Below are positions 33,410 to 46,745 of a stretch of 64,000 nt of DNA, piece by piece. The stretch lies in assembly GCA_034440575.1 (NCBI GenBank), contig JAOTOL010001604.1:565001-629000 (forward strand). The letters are read 5' to 3'. Made by a program: the position numbers and the translations under genes. Source of the DNA: Imbricaverruca yamaguchii (Eukaryota > Arthropoda > Thecostraca > Neoverrucidae). The notes beneath the pieces were generated by a model. That model was not told the DNA's origin and did no database searches. It was given only the letters and a program-made list of their open reading frames with translations. Positions within the stretch are counted from its first letter, which is position 1, and each line of letters opens with the position of its first letter.

Positions 33410-34790
33410 CCGGGTAACGCACTTATTTTTCAATGCAAAAACCATTGTGGGATTAACGGCACTGCATTAATTTGGCTACAATCATACTTACATAATAGGG
33501 AACAGCGTGTTAGGGTAGGAAACAGCATATCATCGCCAATTACCATAAATGCGGATTGCCCACAGGGTTCTGTCTTGGGACCCCTTTTGGCATCCATATA
33601 TTTATATGGCTTGGCGGACATGATTACAAATGAAATACTTTGTTTAACTGATGACACGTCGCTTTACGCTTCACACATACAAGGCTCACTAGAAGCCCAA
33701 CAATCGATTGAAAAAGATCTCGATATTATACACGAATTTGGAACAACATGGGACATGCAATTTAATGCGGCAAAAACGATACAACAAACATTCACATGTA
33801 AGATTACCAGTAAACCCCTAAATCTCAGAATGCGAGGCCAGCCAATACCAATCTTAGGAAATAATAAACACATCGGCCTTACATTTTCTTCTGACTTAGG
33901 CTTCCATAGTCACATAAACGACATTATCCTAAAGGTCAATTGTGCACTAAGTCCCCTTTATCCTGTTGTAAGTAAGATTCCAAAGCAAATCCTCTGTAAC
34001 TTGTATAAAATTTGCATTCAGCTTCTGTTTGACTATGCAGATACTATATATGACGGACATATAACGATATCGGATGCGCTCATACTTGAGAAATTACAAA
34101 AAAGAGCACCTAGATTAATCACAGGTGCACTATATATAACATCAATAAAAATTAGATCGGAATTTGGATTGGATGTGCTAAAACACAGCGAGAAATTCAT
34201 AAACTTCTTTTGATTCACGAAATCAAGCAAGCAGGTCCGGGTCTACCGACTTATATTAGAAGATTAGTTACTGAACCACGGCAGACAATTACAGGAAGGC
34301 GTCTCAGAAAACTACACTAACAGCCCCGCCAAATAGAATCGCCTCGTTCCAAAAATCGTTTTTCCTGGCCACAACAAAGGTGTGGAACAATCTTCCTGAT
34401 AATTTGAGGCATGGACCAAACATCAATAAATTCAAGAGGGAACTTATGGGTCGCACAAGTGCCACGATACCGCCACATTATTGGTTTGGTACGAAACCAG
34501 GCAACACGCCGCATGCAAGGTTCAAGATGCGCCCCACTGAAATAAACGCAGACACCTTTGTCGTCAACCCTCTACATGACCCTTCATGCTCATGCGGTTA
34601 TTCCAAATAAGATGCAATTCACTTCATATTTCACTGTCCTCTTTATGTTTACTATGGAAATATCATATTCACTAAACTCAGAAGCACTACGGATATGTTC
34701 ACTAACTTAACTGAAAAGAAGATTTCACAAACGCTCGTTTTTGGAAATGGTCTCGGTAAGCACCTTCAGCAGTGTGTACCTTAGCATTTC
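33410..34790 (+). pseudogene. 5'-truncated non-LTR retrotransposon (LINE) reverse transcriptase relic
   Basis: One frame from about 33415 to 34213 reads through typical RT blocks: GINGTALIWLQSYLHNREQR, then PQGSVLGPLL, then LTDDTSLY (the FADD box, with the DD pair kept), then KHIGLTFSSDL. The thumb region follows (YKICIQLLFDYADTIYDG, LEKLQKRAPRLITGA). Frameshifts near 34190 and 34350 and a stop at about 34316 break it. The continuation reads REIHKLLLIHEIKQ, then KVWNNLPDNLR and a terminal zinc-knuckle-like CSCGYSK...HFIFHC. It lacks the endonuclease and the RT N-terminus, so it is 5'-truncated. This fits the CR1/Jockey side of LINEs, not assignable further. The insertion is into the decayed array. 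Confidence 0.88.
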
Positions 34791-34799
34791 AGACGTTTC

Positions 34800-35190
34800 T
34801 TATCAACACAAAACGCTTTAACACAACAAATTAACATACAGAACTAACCAGGTGCTGCCGGGTGCGGGCGCAGTATGAGTACCACACATGAGTGCATACT
34901 TTGTGCCGATACAAAGTATGCACACAAGTCACAAGTCGCGCGGTACACAAGTCCAACGTGCAAGGCGAACTAGCGCCAAGCCCCCTCCCCAAATATCGCG
35001 ATTGGAACCAAAAATTCCTCTCGGTGATTTATTATGGTCGGGGCATCACAAAATCCCCTCGTGGCTCCCCAAAATTGGTGTCGATGGTCCAATATTAGCA
35101 CAGTGTGGCCCAAAAATTGTATGGGAGTTTAGGGGTGGCGGCTCTGCCGTCGGTGGGGTGTCCGGGGTGGTGGCGGGTGTGGGTGTGCGG
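34800..35190. other. Unassigned
   Basis: Contains two close CAAGTC-type duplications near 34910-34960 and the start of GTGGGTGTG-rich sequence. No gene. Confidence 0.35.
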
Positions 35191-35380
35191 GATGTAGTGG
35201 GGGTGTGCGGGGTGTGATTGGGTGGGTGTGTGCGAGGTGAGTGGGGTGCGGGTGTTGGGGTGAGTGGTGTGTGGGTGAGTGGGTGGATGTAGTGGGGGTG
35301 TGCGGGGTGTGATTGGGTGGGTGTGTGCGGGGTGAGTGGGGTGCGGGTGTTGGGGTGAGTGGTGTGTGGGTGAGTGGGTG
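35191..35380. repeat. 95-bp GT-rich unit in two tandem copies
   Basis: GATGTAGTGGGGGTGTGCGG starts units at 35191 and 35286, with only one visible difference (gcgagg versus gcgggg). The flanks are related GGGTGTG-rich sequence. Confidence 0.88.
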
Positions 35381-38135
35381 TGTGAGTGAGTGGAATTTGT
35401 ACGTGTGTAAACCGTGTGTTTTAGCTGTTGCTAACCTCACTTAAACTCGACTCGAGTGGTATGGGTGTGTGAAATGTATTTTAGATTTTGCCTAACCTAA
35501 ACTAAACTGTAACTGGTATGGGTATGTGAAGTGGGTGTGTACATGTGTAAAATGCAGCCTAAGCTCGACTGGAACTGGAACTGTTTGAACTGCTGAACTT
35601 ATTGAGGGCTTGACCTAACTCACTCCTTTGTTCGTTGTGCCTATGTCAGTGGTGCATTGTGTTGTTTTTCACTGCCAATTCCACCACACATCCCCAAACC
35701 CCAGCCGGCGTGATGTTGGTTTGAGTTGCCGTCCCTAACACGAATTTATATATGTGCGAGGTCAAAGTTTTAGGAACACCATATAGGTAAGTGAGAGTCT
35801 TTAGCCAGATTATAATTAATACGTTGCATTAGAGAATTGATGGTAATGATATTTTCCATTGGTTTAAATGACATGTCCCGTGTTAGGACTTTTTGGACGC
35901 AAGTAGTAGTATAATTTTGTGCAATGTACCGCACGAAATAGGTGCTTGTGTTGAGCCCCAAGCGGCTTCCGCTGATCCTTAAATCTACCTACTCACGTTC
36001 ATTCTCCTCATTCACTTCACATTCGCTCGCCCCATTCGTGCTCTCCTTCTTAGTTAATGAATTGCTTGGTACCCAAATTTAGCTCCCGACCCCTCCCCCC
36101 CCCTTCAGCTGTACACAAAGACATAGATCGACAGACCAATGCTCTAATTTTCATGGTATTATCGGGCCGAACAAGTAAACCTTTCACTGCCAATCATGGC
36201 TGGCCTAGCCATTATTAGCAGCGTTTCTCGCCTGGACAGTCTTAACTGCAACGAGGGGGCTCATCGTACTGACTCCGAGGGCTGATACAAGTGCTCTGAT
36301 GTCTTTGACCGGCATACCTAGCCTTAAGTTCGATCGAAGCCGGGCCGGGCCTTATTCGTCGTACACCTGCGACCAGGTCTGACGTATCCCACGGGCGGGC
36401 ACGGATCTCTACCACGTTGGGCACGTACCCGGTCGTCGTTATAACCTAGCCTGCCTTATGAGTTTTCGCCTCGGGGCTTATGGCATGCCAAACCCGTCCA
36501 TGTGCCCCTCGAACTGTCTGCACCAACCGTGCCCACGTGCAGAGTTCTGGGGTGGACAAACCACCGGGCAGTGTTTTGCCTATACCCTATAGTCCGGCGC
36601 CAGACTTCCGGCGAACGCAATGTGGTGGCCCCTTTATCGGCCCCTCCCACACGCATACCATGTTCGCCACCTCACCTGCACCTCTAGATCGCAGAGGCCA
36701 GCGCGATTTTGCGGTCAAAGATCCAGAGCAGGTGAACTAATACCCCCGAAGTGTCCGTTCATCGCACCCTCTCGCAATCAGGCGTTAACCAAACGCGCGT
36801 CATATATATAACAGCAATAATATTCTAGGCAATTTAACTGGCTTCAACAGTCACCACCACCGTCCGGAAACGTTCAGTCCATAGGAGGACGGCTCGCAGG
36901 TCGCCTGCTTCGCTGATAAATTTACTTTATAGTATAAATTAATATCAGGCACGATCCAAGCATAATTGTGTGAATCCTTCCACCTTGCCTGGAAGTACTC
37001 ATGGTACTATCTCCGTGTACGGGTCGGCTGTTGATGACTCGGTCAGAGCGAGAAGCGCGGCGGGCACCCCTCATCACCCGCGGCACGGCCGCCAGTTCAA
37101 TTCTGGACATAAATATACTCCCCTCCTCGCGCCTGGTCGCTGAGGTATTTACTACGCGGGCACCGTTTCAAGAGGGTCGTAGTTCTCACCTCATTCATTG
37201 CTGCACTATGTCATATTTTATCCGGCCCTGTTCTACCGTTCCTCCTGGCCGTCACTGCCGAAATGCCACTACCGGTCTTTGCTGATGCCACTAGAGAATT
37301 TATATGCTTAATCTAATATATTTGCCTTTACATACACCGCATCGCAGTACATCGCTCATATACTTTTCGCCATCTCCGACATCTCCGTCCACCTCCTCCC
37401 CATCCTGAACTTATCCTCTTCGCCCCCCCCCCCCCCATGAGACGGGTCGCTCCCAGCAATGAATTTGGCGAGAAGGCAGAAGCTGCGGAAGAGAATTTAG
37501 GTTGGTTCGGAAAGGTTTGGGAAATAGGATGACATGCCAGAAGTTTAGTACTCACATGTCGGATGGTGAGTGGCGAGTGGCCTTGGCTGAATGCTTCTTC
37601 TCCTCCATCCGAAAACTCAGCCATCTGGCCACCGCTGGACGCCCCTGAGGCGTCGGTCCGGCGTCCACCGCCGCGCGTGTTCCAGACCCTTCTCTCGTCT
37701 CTCTTCTCCTCTCGTCTGTCCTGGTCTGCCCTCTTGAATTTTATTTAGCCACGCCTTCTTTTTCTGATGTACCCACTCTCAGGGCTTCGGGGTGAGTTCG
37801 CGCTCCTGATTGGTTTTGGCTTTTGCCGCCTGGGGCCTTCATAACTTTTTTTTTCTGGCTTGGGTGACGACGTCTTCACGTCCGGGCCACCGACCTCACG
37901 GGCCGTTGACCCTTCTTCCGGAGGTGGTCCAGGTGGTGTTTGCACCTCCGGTGGCCAGCTGGAGGTTCCGAGCCGTTACTCGCATTCGCCGCCTGTTATT
38001 GTTGGACCGCCCGTTTGATCTTGGGCGCCGGCGCCACTCGCATGTGCCGCTTGTTGCCGGAACCGCCGCTTTGATGTAGGCGCCGGCGCCACTCGCGTGC
38101 GCTTCCCGGGCAAATGTTTGAAAGGGACGGGTAAG
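35381..38135. other. Mostly unassigned region
   Basis: Mixed-composition DNA with short unrelated open frames. GC content is higher at 36230-36720 and 37640-38110. I see no RT, transposase, exon chain, SINE or tandem array. A short near-duplicate GGCGCCGGCGCCACTCGC occurs at about 38027 and 38079. Confidence 0.35.
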
Positions 38136-38139
38136 GTGG

Positions 38140-39050
38140 CCGGGAGCTGGCTGGAAGTCTGGTGGCCCGTTCGGATGGGAAAATTTAAAAATTTTGGTGC
38201 CGAAAAAAAATGTAAGCCTCCTTACAGGAACCTGACAATAATCAAGCCGAAGCTCTCCAAAATAGGGGTTTCTATAAATATATGTCCGAGCCAGGAAAAT
38301 CGCTCCTTGGCCAAAACGTACCATCAGATGCCTGAACAAATAGCATACGGCACTAAAAAACGTACCAGAGTTAAACAAAATTGCGGCGGAACATAAGGAT
38401 ACCGCCGGAGGCTCGACAAATCAGGTCGTAATTCGTACCTTGCATAATTCAGAAGTCATGCAAAAACCCGTCCAGTACAGAAAACTGGTTTCGGATCCGC
38501 CCGGAGCCACGCACCTGGGCCCGAAAAGTACCGACGGGACCCCGAGAAATTGTACTAGGTCCCATAACACCGTGATGGGGTCCCACACATTTGAGCGAGG
38601 AACGCCAAATATACACAGCGGAACCATAAGAACACAACTGGATGACAAAAATTATACGGGCCCTCCAAAGCGTACCTAGTCAGGCATAAAGCGGCAGGGG
38701 CTTAAAACATGCGTTGCAGCTCTAAATGACGACACAGGCAGTAGAAAAACGCATAACGGGTTCCTCAATGCACATCGAGGCCTTGAGATCGCATGGGGGC
38801 ATCACAAACAAGTTGGGGCCCTCAAAAATCATTATGATCCTAGAATGGGAACAAAATGACTGGACACTAAATAAACACTTCGGGTGGGCGAAATCGCACA
38901 GATACGGCAGCTAAAATTGGCTGGAGCCCTAAATCGCATCCACAGACAAAGAAAAACGGAAAGGTCCAAAAAAGAACTCTTAACTGGAGCCTCAGTTCGG
39001 TAGCCAATCTGGAAGCGTGTCTTTAAATTAAAAAAAGAAAAAGATCAGGT
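38140..39050 (+). repeat. Second decayed ~35-bp quasi-tandem array
   Basis: Same vocabulary as 32520-33405 (phrases like GGGACCCCGAGAAATTGTAC and GGGGTCCCACACATTTGAGC), heavily diverged. Confidence 0.55.
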
Positions 39051-40639
39051 GCATCAAAGCTCAGCGGTTATCTGGATTTGTTAACCACCAAAAACGTGCG
39101 AAGAAGAGAACTAATCATGAAATTACATTCATGATGGGACCTTGTGGCTCTTCAGTCTGAACACGCTATGACTTCATGAGATGCCGTGTGTTGTCGCCTG
39201 TCAGCTATTTTGCACTGAATTGTTGTTTCTCAAAATAAGCTCTTCCATTCCGTTTCAGCCGGGTGCCACATGATGTAGTTGTAGCATTTCGTTTCAAGAG
39301 CGGATATTCTAAGGTGCACGATATGTAGCACGGATATGATTGAGGGGACCGATCACCTCGCCGGCCACCTGCTGGAGTTAGCCCATGAGTACTAACACCA
39401 TACCATGCATTTCTATTAACTGCGTTTGTCTGTGCCCCAGTCTGTTAATCTACCAATCTTGGCCTGTCACACATCGGATCAAAAATGTTCGACCAGCAAG
39501 CACCCGTCTTTCCTGTTTCTCATCCTCTCCAGCGTCAGTGATGATACTTCTTTTGCCATGGGCCAGCAATTAAGCTACGTGCTTCCTTATTATTTCTCTT
39601 CACTAATATTGGTGAATATTTACAACGGGGGGTATCCTGAAGACGTAATGTACTATATCATGGAAACTAGGTCACACCACATACCCATGAGAGATGCTGT
39701 AAGAAACTTGTCACCTCCCCCCCCCCACACACACTCCGGTGTCCGTCCGGTGGTGTATACCGAGGCCCGATCCATGGACCTCGGTATTTTGACCAATAAA
39801 AAATGCGTTTTTCGGCGTTTCTCAGTCAGCAGACGAAGTTTTATCATGGACCTCAATAGTCATGAAATCATAAATTTACCTGTGTGTGTGTGTGAATTTG
39901 TGTGAACTCGGAATCGGTCATGCGTGTGTAAGTTTTTGTTCTCCTGGAAATAATGGTGACAAGTCTCTTGTTGCTAAGATCAAAGTTTCATGAATACAAC
40001 TCTAAATTAGGTTAGTATTAATTCCTAGTTTATCAATAAACATCAATGTTTATATCAATAAACATGCTTATAATACTTATGGTTAAAAAAGTTGGTGTTT
40101 GAAAATGTAGCTTACGATTGATATCACCCTCTCTATTTTCTTCCGCCATCACTGGTGTAATTGATTTCTTTGTACCTATATCTATGAAAATGTAATTGCA
40201 TTGAAATCAGTGAAATAGGGCAATAGCATGCAATGGCATAAAATTGAAGGACAGGAAGTGTGTGGGGTTCCTACCTACATTTTGACATGTCAAGTGGGTA
40301 ATTTGCCAACATAGCCGATGATACCGTTGTTGACAGGTACTAGATATGCGAAAATCTGATTCTTTCTTATATTCGTTCCATTTCTACTGTTGCAACTTGT
40401 TCTTTTTACTTCAATTCTTTCAACTGCTGTTTTTTTCACTTGTATTTTGTTTAACTTCTATTCCTTTAACTTATACTTTTGACCTTTTTAAATTTATTCT
40501 TTTAACTGATGATTTTGACACATTCCTTTGACGTGTTCATTTCACTTATTCTTTGAATTATTCTTTTGATATTGTTTTTCATTTCTATCCTTTGAACTTT
40601 TACTCCTTTGACACTTCTCGATTTGGTCAGAGATCTCCT
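39051..40639. other. Unassigned, with pyrimidine-rich right part
   Basis: No gene recognised. From about 40340 the plus strand becomes T/C-rich with repeated TTCTTTT/TTTTAACTT words that grade into the minisatellite at 40640. Confidence 0.35.
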
Positions 40640-40940
40640 AAGATCATGTATTAAAAAATTGTATTCTTCCTTAATTGTATTCTTTACCTTTATTCTTCTT
40701 GAATTTTATACTTCTTTTAATGATATTCCTATTTAATTTATTCTTTTTTAATTGTATTCTTCTTTAATTTTATTCTTCTTTAATTTTGTTCTTCCTTAAT
40801 CCTATTCTTCTTTAATTGTATTATTCTTCCACTTTATTCTTCTCTTATTATCTTCTTGTTTAATTTCATTCTTCTTCAATTTTATCCATATTTAATTTTA
40901 TACTACTCGAATTTTGATCTTCGTTAACTTTATTCTTCTC
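40640..40940 (-). repeat. Diverged 16-bp minisatellite (ATTCTTCTTTAATTNT), older copy
   Basis: About 18 degenerate units of the reverse complement of AGAAGAATATAATTAA. It directly precedes an RT fragment, exactly as the homogeneous array at 59385-59965 does in inverted orientation. Confidence 0.8.
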
Positions 40941-40999
40941 AACTTAAATCATTTTCGACGTCTATGCTTTTCACCTTTTTCCTAAGGACTTCTTTATCA

Positions 41000-41450
41000 T
41001 CTTTTTGAATAAAATTGAGGTAGAGGTCAGGAATAAGGTGTTCAAATTTGCTAATAATATGAGATTGGTAAGAGTGGCTAACAGTAGTGATCAACATAAT
41101 AATAATCCACTAAACATGGAGGACCAAAGAAGTGGGCTTATCAATGGCAGATGTGTTTCATCTATGGAAAATGCAAGCTTATGCAGGAGGGGTCTGGAAG
41201 TAAGACATCCAGGAATACTATGGAAGGTAGGAAACTGGACGTTATTGAAGAGGAAAGATATTCAGATGTGTAAGTTTCAAATGACCTAAAAGAAGAAAAA
41301 AGGTTACTCATCTTGGAACAGAGCACGCAGAATGCTGGGAATCATTAACAGAAGTGTGAGGTATAAATGCAAGGTGGTCATGATTAACTATACTTAGCCT
41401 ATATACTACCCCACTTAGAATATTCTGTACAGGCATGGAGCCCCTACTAG
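41000..41450 (+). pseudogene. LINE reverse transcriptase fragment, copy 1 (inactivated)
   Basis: FIIFLNKIEVE is followed by KFANNMRLVRVANSS, in the position of the RT FADD catalytic box but with Asn-Asn replacing the catalytic Asp pair. Further blocks out of frame correspond to the NRSVRYKCKVVMI and YSVQAWSPY region of CR1/Jockey-type elements. It matches the minus-strand fragment at 58700-59312. Confidence 0.82.
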
Positions 41451-41454
41451 TTGG

Positions 41455-42350
41455 AGGACCAGTTTGGCATGGCAGAGCTACTTTCTAACATTTGGTATGA
41501 GCGCGTGCATGCAACGAAGGAACATGAGTGGACATCCTTTTCTGGACATGGCAAGCGTTGGGTGCTAATATCATAGCACTGGTCAAATCACTCCTCAATC
41601 CAAATATCTAACCGAACATACTAAGCACAACAATGTTTCATATCTTGCAGCTGTTACATCTACGATGTTTTATCTTGTCGATTGATTGTACCACATGTAA
41701 AATTAACTTAGCCCAGCTTAACTTAACCCAACACACCCTGCCAGAATATGCACTCAACATTGTTCAACAAGGTGTTTTAAGAACGTTATAGATGTAACCA
41801 TGGAACTTTAAAAAACATTCAGCTGCACAAAATAAACATGCAAGTGTTGCAACGTTGTGTAGGCAACACCAACGTCTTACCGACTGCTTGTGATTTGTTC
41901 TAGCATCTTTGCATTCAACAATCTACATGGGAAAGTCTTGGTGTTTAGTGATATAATTGTTATATCACGGTTATAAAATACTTCGTAACCAGGGGTGTTG
42001 GGTTGCCTACTTTTAAGGGTGCGCGTCTCCCCTCAATGTCTCAATGTCGCGTCTCCCCTACCCCACAATAATTTCAACTTTTGGCATGGGATCCTATTGA
42101 GTATGACACAATCAATCTGTGCCCTCCCAGGCCCTTCACGTATTGTGTTTTTACCAAATATTTTTTAAGAAGCAAACAGTCGTATTTAGAACCATGTGCT
42201 TATACACTTGTGAGTTTCCAAGCTTTACGCGTATCCTGAAAGTACAGACTACTTTTGTTATGAGTAGCATAACTTTGAAGCAACACGGATTTGCACTTAT
42301 AGCAATTTGGGCAGGTTGTATCTTACGATTGGCTACAATTATGGAAGTAT
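41455..42350 (+). repeat. Repeat X, left copy of inverted pair
   Basis: Starts with GGAGGACCAGTTTGGCATG and aligns in reverse with 54720-55640 over most of its length: the ACATGAGTGGACATCCTTTT phrase, the GGGTGTTG segment, the GTTTTTACCAAAT and GAGTAGCATAACTTTGAAGC-like segments. No protein identified. Confidence 0.75.
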
Positions 42351-43629
42351 TATGTACATCAGCTCGCATGTAGAGCTTTCCGTTCAGTTGCGGGTGCATG
42401 GAAATCCCGATACAAAAATGCATCCATATCTTCAGTTGTGTATACGTAATGTGGGGTCCATGTCTTGGACATCGTACTCCAGAACATGATCGTACCTGAA
42501 GTATTATCAGATCTTGTATTGCTAAGGAATTTAAAGAAACTATGAACATCACTGGCCACAATAGTAGCTTTGCTAAGGATGGACAGACGAACATGTGGTC
42601 ATAACTGGAAGCATAAGTGTAAACACAGTGCCAGATCCCGAATGCAAAGAAAATGACTGTACCTGGAACCACGTCAACCTCGTGGGGATTATCTTTCAAG
42701 ACCCATTGCCTATTGCAAACTACTACACAAACGCAATGTGAGGGAGGTTGGGGAGGGTTTGTCCTGCACTGCATCAATCGATGTACAGGCATATGAGGTT
42801 TTACCAGTCAACGCCGACGCATTTCCACTCAAGCAACCTTTTCATCTCCAGCAGAGGACAGTCCGGTGGTGTGCATCCCATTGAAAAATGAAACCTTTTT
42901 GCCTCTGCATCAGCTGCATTGTAAGCATGTCAATCTTTGATTCAGAATACTACTTCCTGTAATGTCTCGACATTATGGGTGCTAAGCAATCAAACCTTGT
43001 CGATAGACCCTAAAACTCAAGTAGCCAACCAATGTCTCGAAATTCAGACGAAACTCGAAAATCCTCAACAGGAAGTACTTCAACCCGTGCTTTGTGCCAC
43101 TTGGTTTGGAATGAAGTCAACTTGACCCAGGAAGATGCATGAACCGATCAAATTATTTTGTAGGTGTATCTGATAATTATTTCCATGGACAATTCCCATT
43201 TTATTGTATGGTCATAGGAACTAGGGTGCCAGTTGGGCATATCATCACATCATGTTGTAACCAAACAGTTGATCATGTTGGAATTTGCAAGCTTATCTAT
43301 CTGTCTCCGTAATGAAGGCGCTTTATCTTTGAACTGAAAAATACGCATGCTCGAAGAACTCCGTAGGATAGAATGGGGACTGGGGGCGCTTTTTCAAAAC
43401 TAGATTTTACGTCTACAAATCATAGTTGCGAGATAAAAAAATACGCAGTGAATGAATGCATTTTGGACTGCAGTTCTTGACGACGTTGGAAGGATTTGGC
43501 CATATGTACTTGTCAATAATTTATCCTGCATAACATGCGAGGATAAATTAACATGCGAGGATGCGAATATGCTCCTGATGATTGGTCTGCACTATAATTA
43601 ACTGATGGTAATAGAAACAGTCCAACACG
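42351..43629. other. Unassigned segment between repeats X and Y
   Basis: Has no counterpart in the shorter 505-bp interval between the inverted partners on the right (54215-54720). A 213-codon minus-strand frame covers 42151-42792 but shows no motif. Confidence 0.4.
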
Positions 43630-44900
43630 AGGGTGTTCATGCTATGGGTGAGCCATACTGTTGTCCCTTTTCACACCGTCATACATCCGTGAATACCAGT
43701 ACGGAAAAAAATATCTGCGAAATATGGGGACAGGAGTAAGTCTAGCAACAGCCCTGACCACCTACGCCGAATACACAGCATCCTGCAATTTTTTCCTGAC
43801 TGGCGCCACCCCGGTGCAGGGTGACGCAACTAGTGCCGCTGGAACGGCCGTAATCACATCAAATGCTGGACCGTCTTTTCCCGCTGGATCGACCGTGGCT
43901 TCTGGGGAAATTGTGGTCATGCCATTGGGACGGATGCTTCTGCTTCAGTAGTCGTCACCGCTGGGACTGCCGTCACCGCTAGGACGGCTGTTATTGCTGG
44001 ACTGTGACCACAGGGACGGCCGCCACCGCTTAGGTGGCGGTGGCTGTTGGACGGCCGTACCTACTGAGATGGAATTTCTTTGTTCTAAAAAAACAAGACA
44101 AGAGCCGCAGCAGGTTCCGGCACTTTTCAGGATGAATGTGCACCATAGCGCGAGCGTTCAGATGATTCTCGCCTATTTTGATTCTCCGTATTAATCGCTT
44201 TCCCTCCTTTTGACAGACATCTCTGACATTCTGGCTCTGTTTACCTTAATGGCCCTCCCTGATTTTTCAAGGACGTTCGCAGTCCTCGTCCTCGGCAGTA
44301 TTTATGTATCTCAGGGATGTTTTAGTTGTGAAGCGAGCCACCGGTATTCCTTACACGCATAGCCAGTTCTCAAGCACACGTTTATATCTCAGGGAGCGTC
44401 GATCTATCGGTTGCCCATCCCAAAGCTCAATGGCATCCCAATCTGGTCCTTTCTGGCTCTCAAGGGCCCTATCCATCCTCTAGATATCATCTCCATCTTG
44501 CATCTGCCATTCCTAGTTCTCGACAATCATGTTTAGCATTCTGGGACATCGAGCTCCTAGACGGACCTCACACACACGCAGGCCACATACACAACAAACA
44601 TCGACAGGTCTCTGAATTCTTACCAGCCCACACGTGGCTCTGTTTATTCTTCTCAGTTCCTCCCAGCCTCCAGGAGCATCACCGTTATAGTTCTCAGGGA
44701 CCCTTCACAGTCACCGACAACATTTGGGGCCATCAAGAACATTCTAATTGTGACATTGGTCCTCCGTATTCCTCAAAACAATTACTAGCCCTTAGGAACC
44801 CTCTTTGGCTCTCCGTGAGGCCTGCTCGTCCCATAGGGGCGCTTTCAAAGCCTCCTAAGCATTCCAGTCTAGTCTTCATTAGCGACCAGTGACCGGTTCC
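43630..44900 (+). repeat. Repeat Y, left copy of inverted pair
   Basis: Aligns in reverse with about 53000-54215. Shared phrases include the GTTCATxxTATGGGTG start, ACATCCGTGAAT, GGTGACGCAACTAGT, a run of CACCGCTGG-type words, ACATCTCTGACA..CTGGCTC, and AGTTCTCGACAATCATGTTTAG. Confidence 0.78.
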
Positions 44901-45354
44901 GTGAGATTCCCTCGTCAGCTGTTAGGGGCCCTTCCTAGTCCTTAAAAGCCTTACTAGCTTCAAGGGCATTCTAGCTCTGAAGTCACCGTCATAACTCCTC
45001 ACAGCAGTCGTTAGATTTAGGAACTCTGTTCAGCTCTCAAGGAGCTCTTTTAGCTCGTAGGGGACTTCTCAAGTTTCTAGAGGTGTTTCCTATGTGTGCA
45101 ATATCATCAACGAAATGGTCGGCGCGCCCTCATACCACAATAACCAAGAGGTACCTCCTAGTTATTAGCAACTCTTCGTTTCAAGGACATTATGATATGA
45201 AGATAGCCCTCAAACTTCCTCACAGCATTCGTCAGCACACATATATTTGTATTCGTATTCAGCGACGAGTTCACCAGAGGCGTATCTGTATTGGCATCGG
45301 GATTCGGGGACGGGTGTATGCTCGTTCGAATCAATTAACACTGAACACGCTTGA

Positions 45355-46745
45355 AGAAACTACATAGGTCTCGCATTACCACTTTGACGGTTAAGGTTCA
45401 ATGTAAGCTAGTTTCTTCGGTCGCCTCCAATTTTTTTTTCTCGCCCAAACCTGCCAAGATTTGGTATCAAGTAATAGCCTGTGGTGAACCATACTGCAAC
45501 ATTTCAAGTCGGTACAGGTCAAGGTCAGACTTCTAGATCAAAGGTCACGTTCATTTATGAGATGTCGATATTGAAGCGATATCGACCGAACGCGAGGTTC
45601 GGTTGCTATCGCTTCAATTTCCATCAAATGAGCGTCATTCGACGTGTCTTGCTAGGCAGTATCAGAAAGCTAAGCAACCGAATTATTTGTCAAGGACAAA
45701 GGCCAAGCTGATACTTCGATCACCGAGTTTTTCCGTTCTATCTCAAACTTATCCAAATTTGACATCCAGCAATAACATTTCAAACCGGTACATGTCAAGG
45801 TCAAAGGTTTGATTAAGTTCTTCGATGTTATCGCGTTGCGTCGCTATGGCGTCATTTGGTATAAATGTATGTCATTCGTGTTGTCGTGTTGTACAGTATC
45901 AGAAAGTTGATATTTACAAATATTCTGGACGAGTCAAAATTCAAGCTGACTTCTTCAGTCGCCTCACATTTTTTGTGGATTTCACCCAAGCCCACCCAGC
46001 TCCATTTCAAACCGGGACATGTCAAAGCGAAAAGCTTTATTGAGTTCTTCGATACCATCGGGTTTCGTCGCTATGGCTCCAATTTGCAGAAAATGGATGC
46101 CATTCGTGACAACGAATGGACAGTCGTAACAATGTATGTCAAGTGACAGCCCATGGTGAACCCTCGAGTAACATTTTGAAACCTGGATATGTCAAGGTCA
46201 AACATGGTCAAAGGCTAGTTTGAATTTTTCGAAGTCTTCGCGATTCGTCGCCATGGGTTCAATTAGCACCAAGTGTCATTCGACGTGACTTGTTCCGTAT
46301 TATATTGTTACCCAGTATAACTAATTTCTAAGGTCAAAGTACCAATTGATTTCTTTGGTCGCCTCGCATTTTTGTCTTCGCCCTAACCTACCAACATCTT
46401 GTGTCAAGCAATAGCCCGTGGTGCATCTTGAGTAACATTTTAAACCGAAACATGTCAATGTTACTCAGGCAAATTGTTCAAAATCATATTAATTGTCAAA
46501 GTAAAAGGTCGAACTCATTTCTTCGATCGCCCCGCGTTTCTTCGTTTTCTCCCAAAACTGCCCATGCTTGGAATCAAGAAAATGGCCGTGGGCAACCCTC
46601 GAGTAGCATTTGAACCCAGGACATGTCAGGTCATGCTTCAAAGTGAAACGTTCGTCGAATTTTCCGTCCTCGCGTTTCGTGGCTATGGCTTCAGTTTGCA
46701 TTATGTGGGTGTCGTTTGACGTGGCTTGCCGTACGGTATCATAAT
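45355..46745. repeat. Satellite-like array, ~170-270 bp variable units
   Basis: Recurrent blocks include TTTCAAACCGGTACATGTCAAGGTCA, shown here only as ACATGTCAAGGTCAAAGG, then TTCGTCGCTATGG, GTCATTCG, a CTTCGGTCGCCTC-type block and CAAGTAATAGCC. Spacing between ACATGTCAA sites alternates between about 170 and 225-275 bp, indicating units with optional segments. Confidence 0.75.

Noticed and set aside
36230..36740. Opposed open frames of 60-86 codons in a GC-richer patch
   Set aside because: No family motif, splice sites or codon bias convincing enough to call a gene.
42151..42792. 213-codon minus-strand open frame
   Set aside because: Spans the edge of repeat X, has no motif, and is not open in the inverted partner at 54.7 kb. 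Probably chance.
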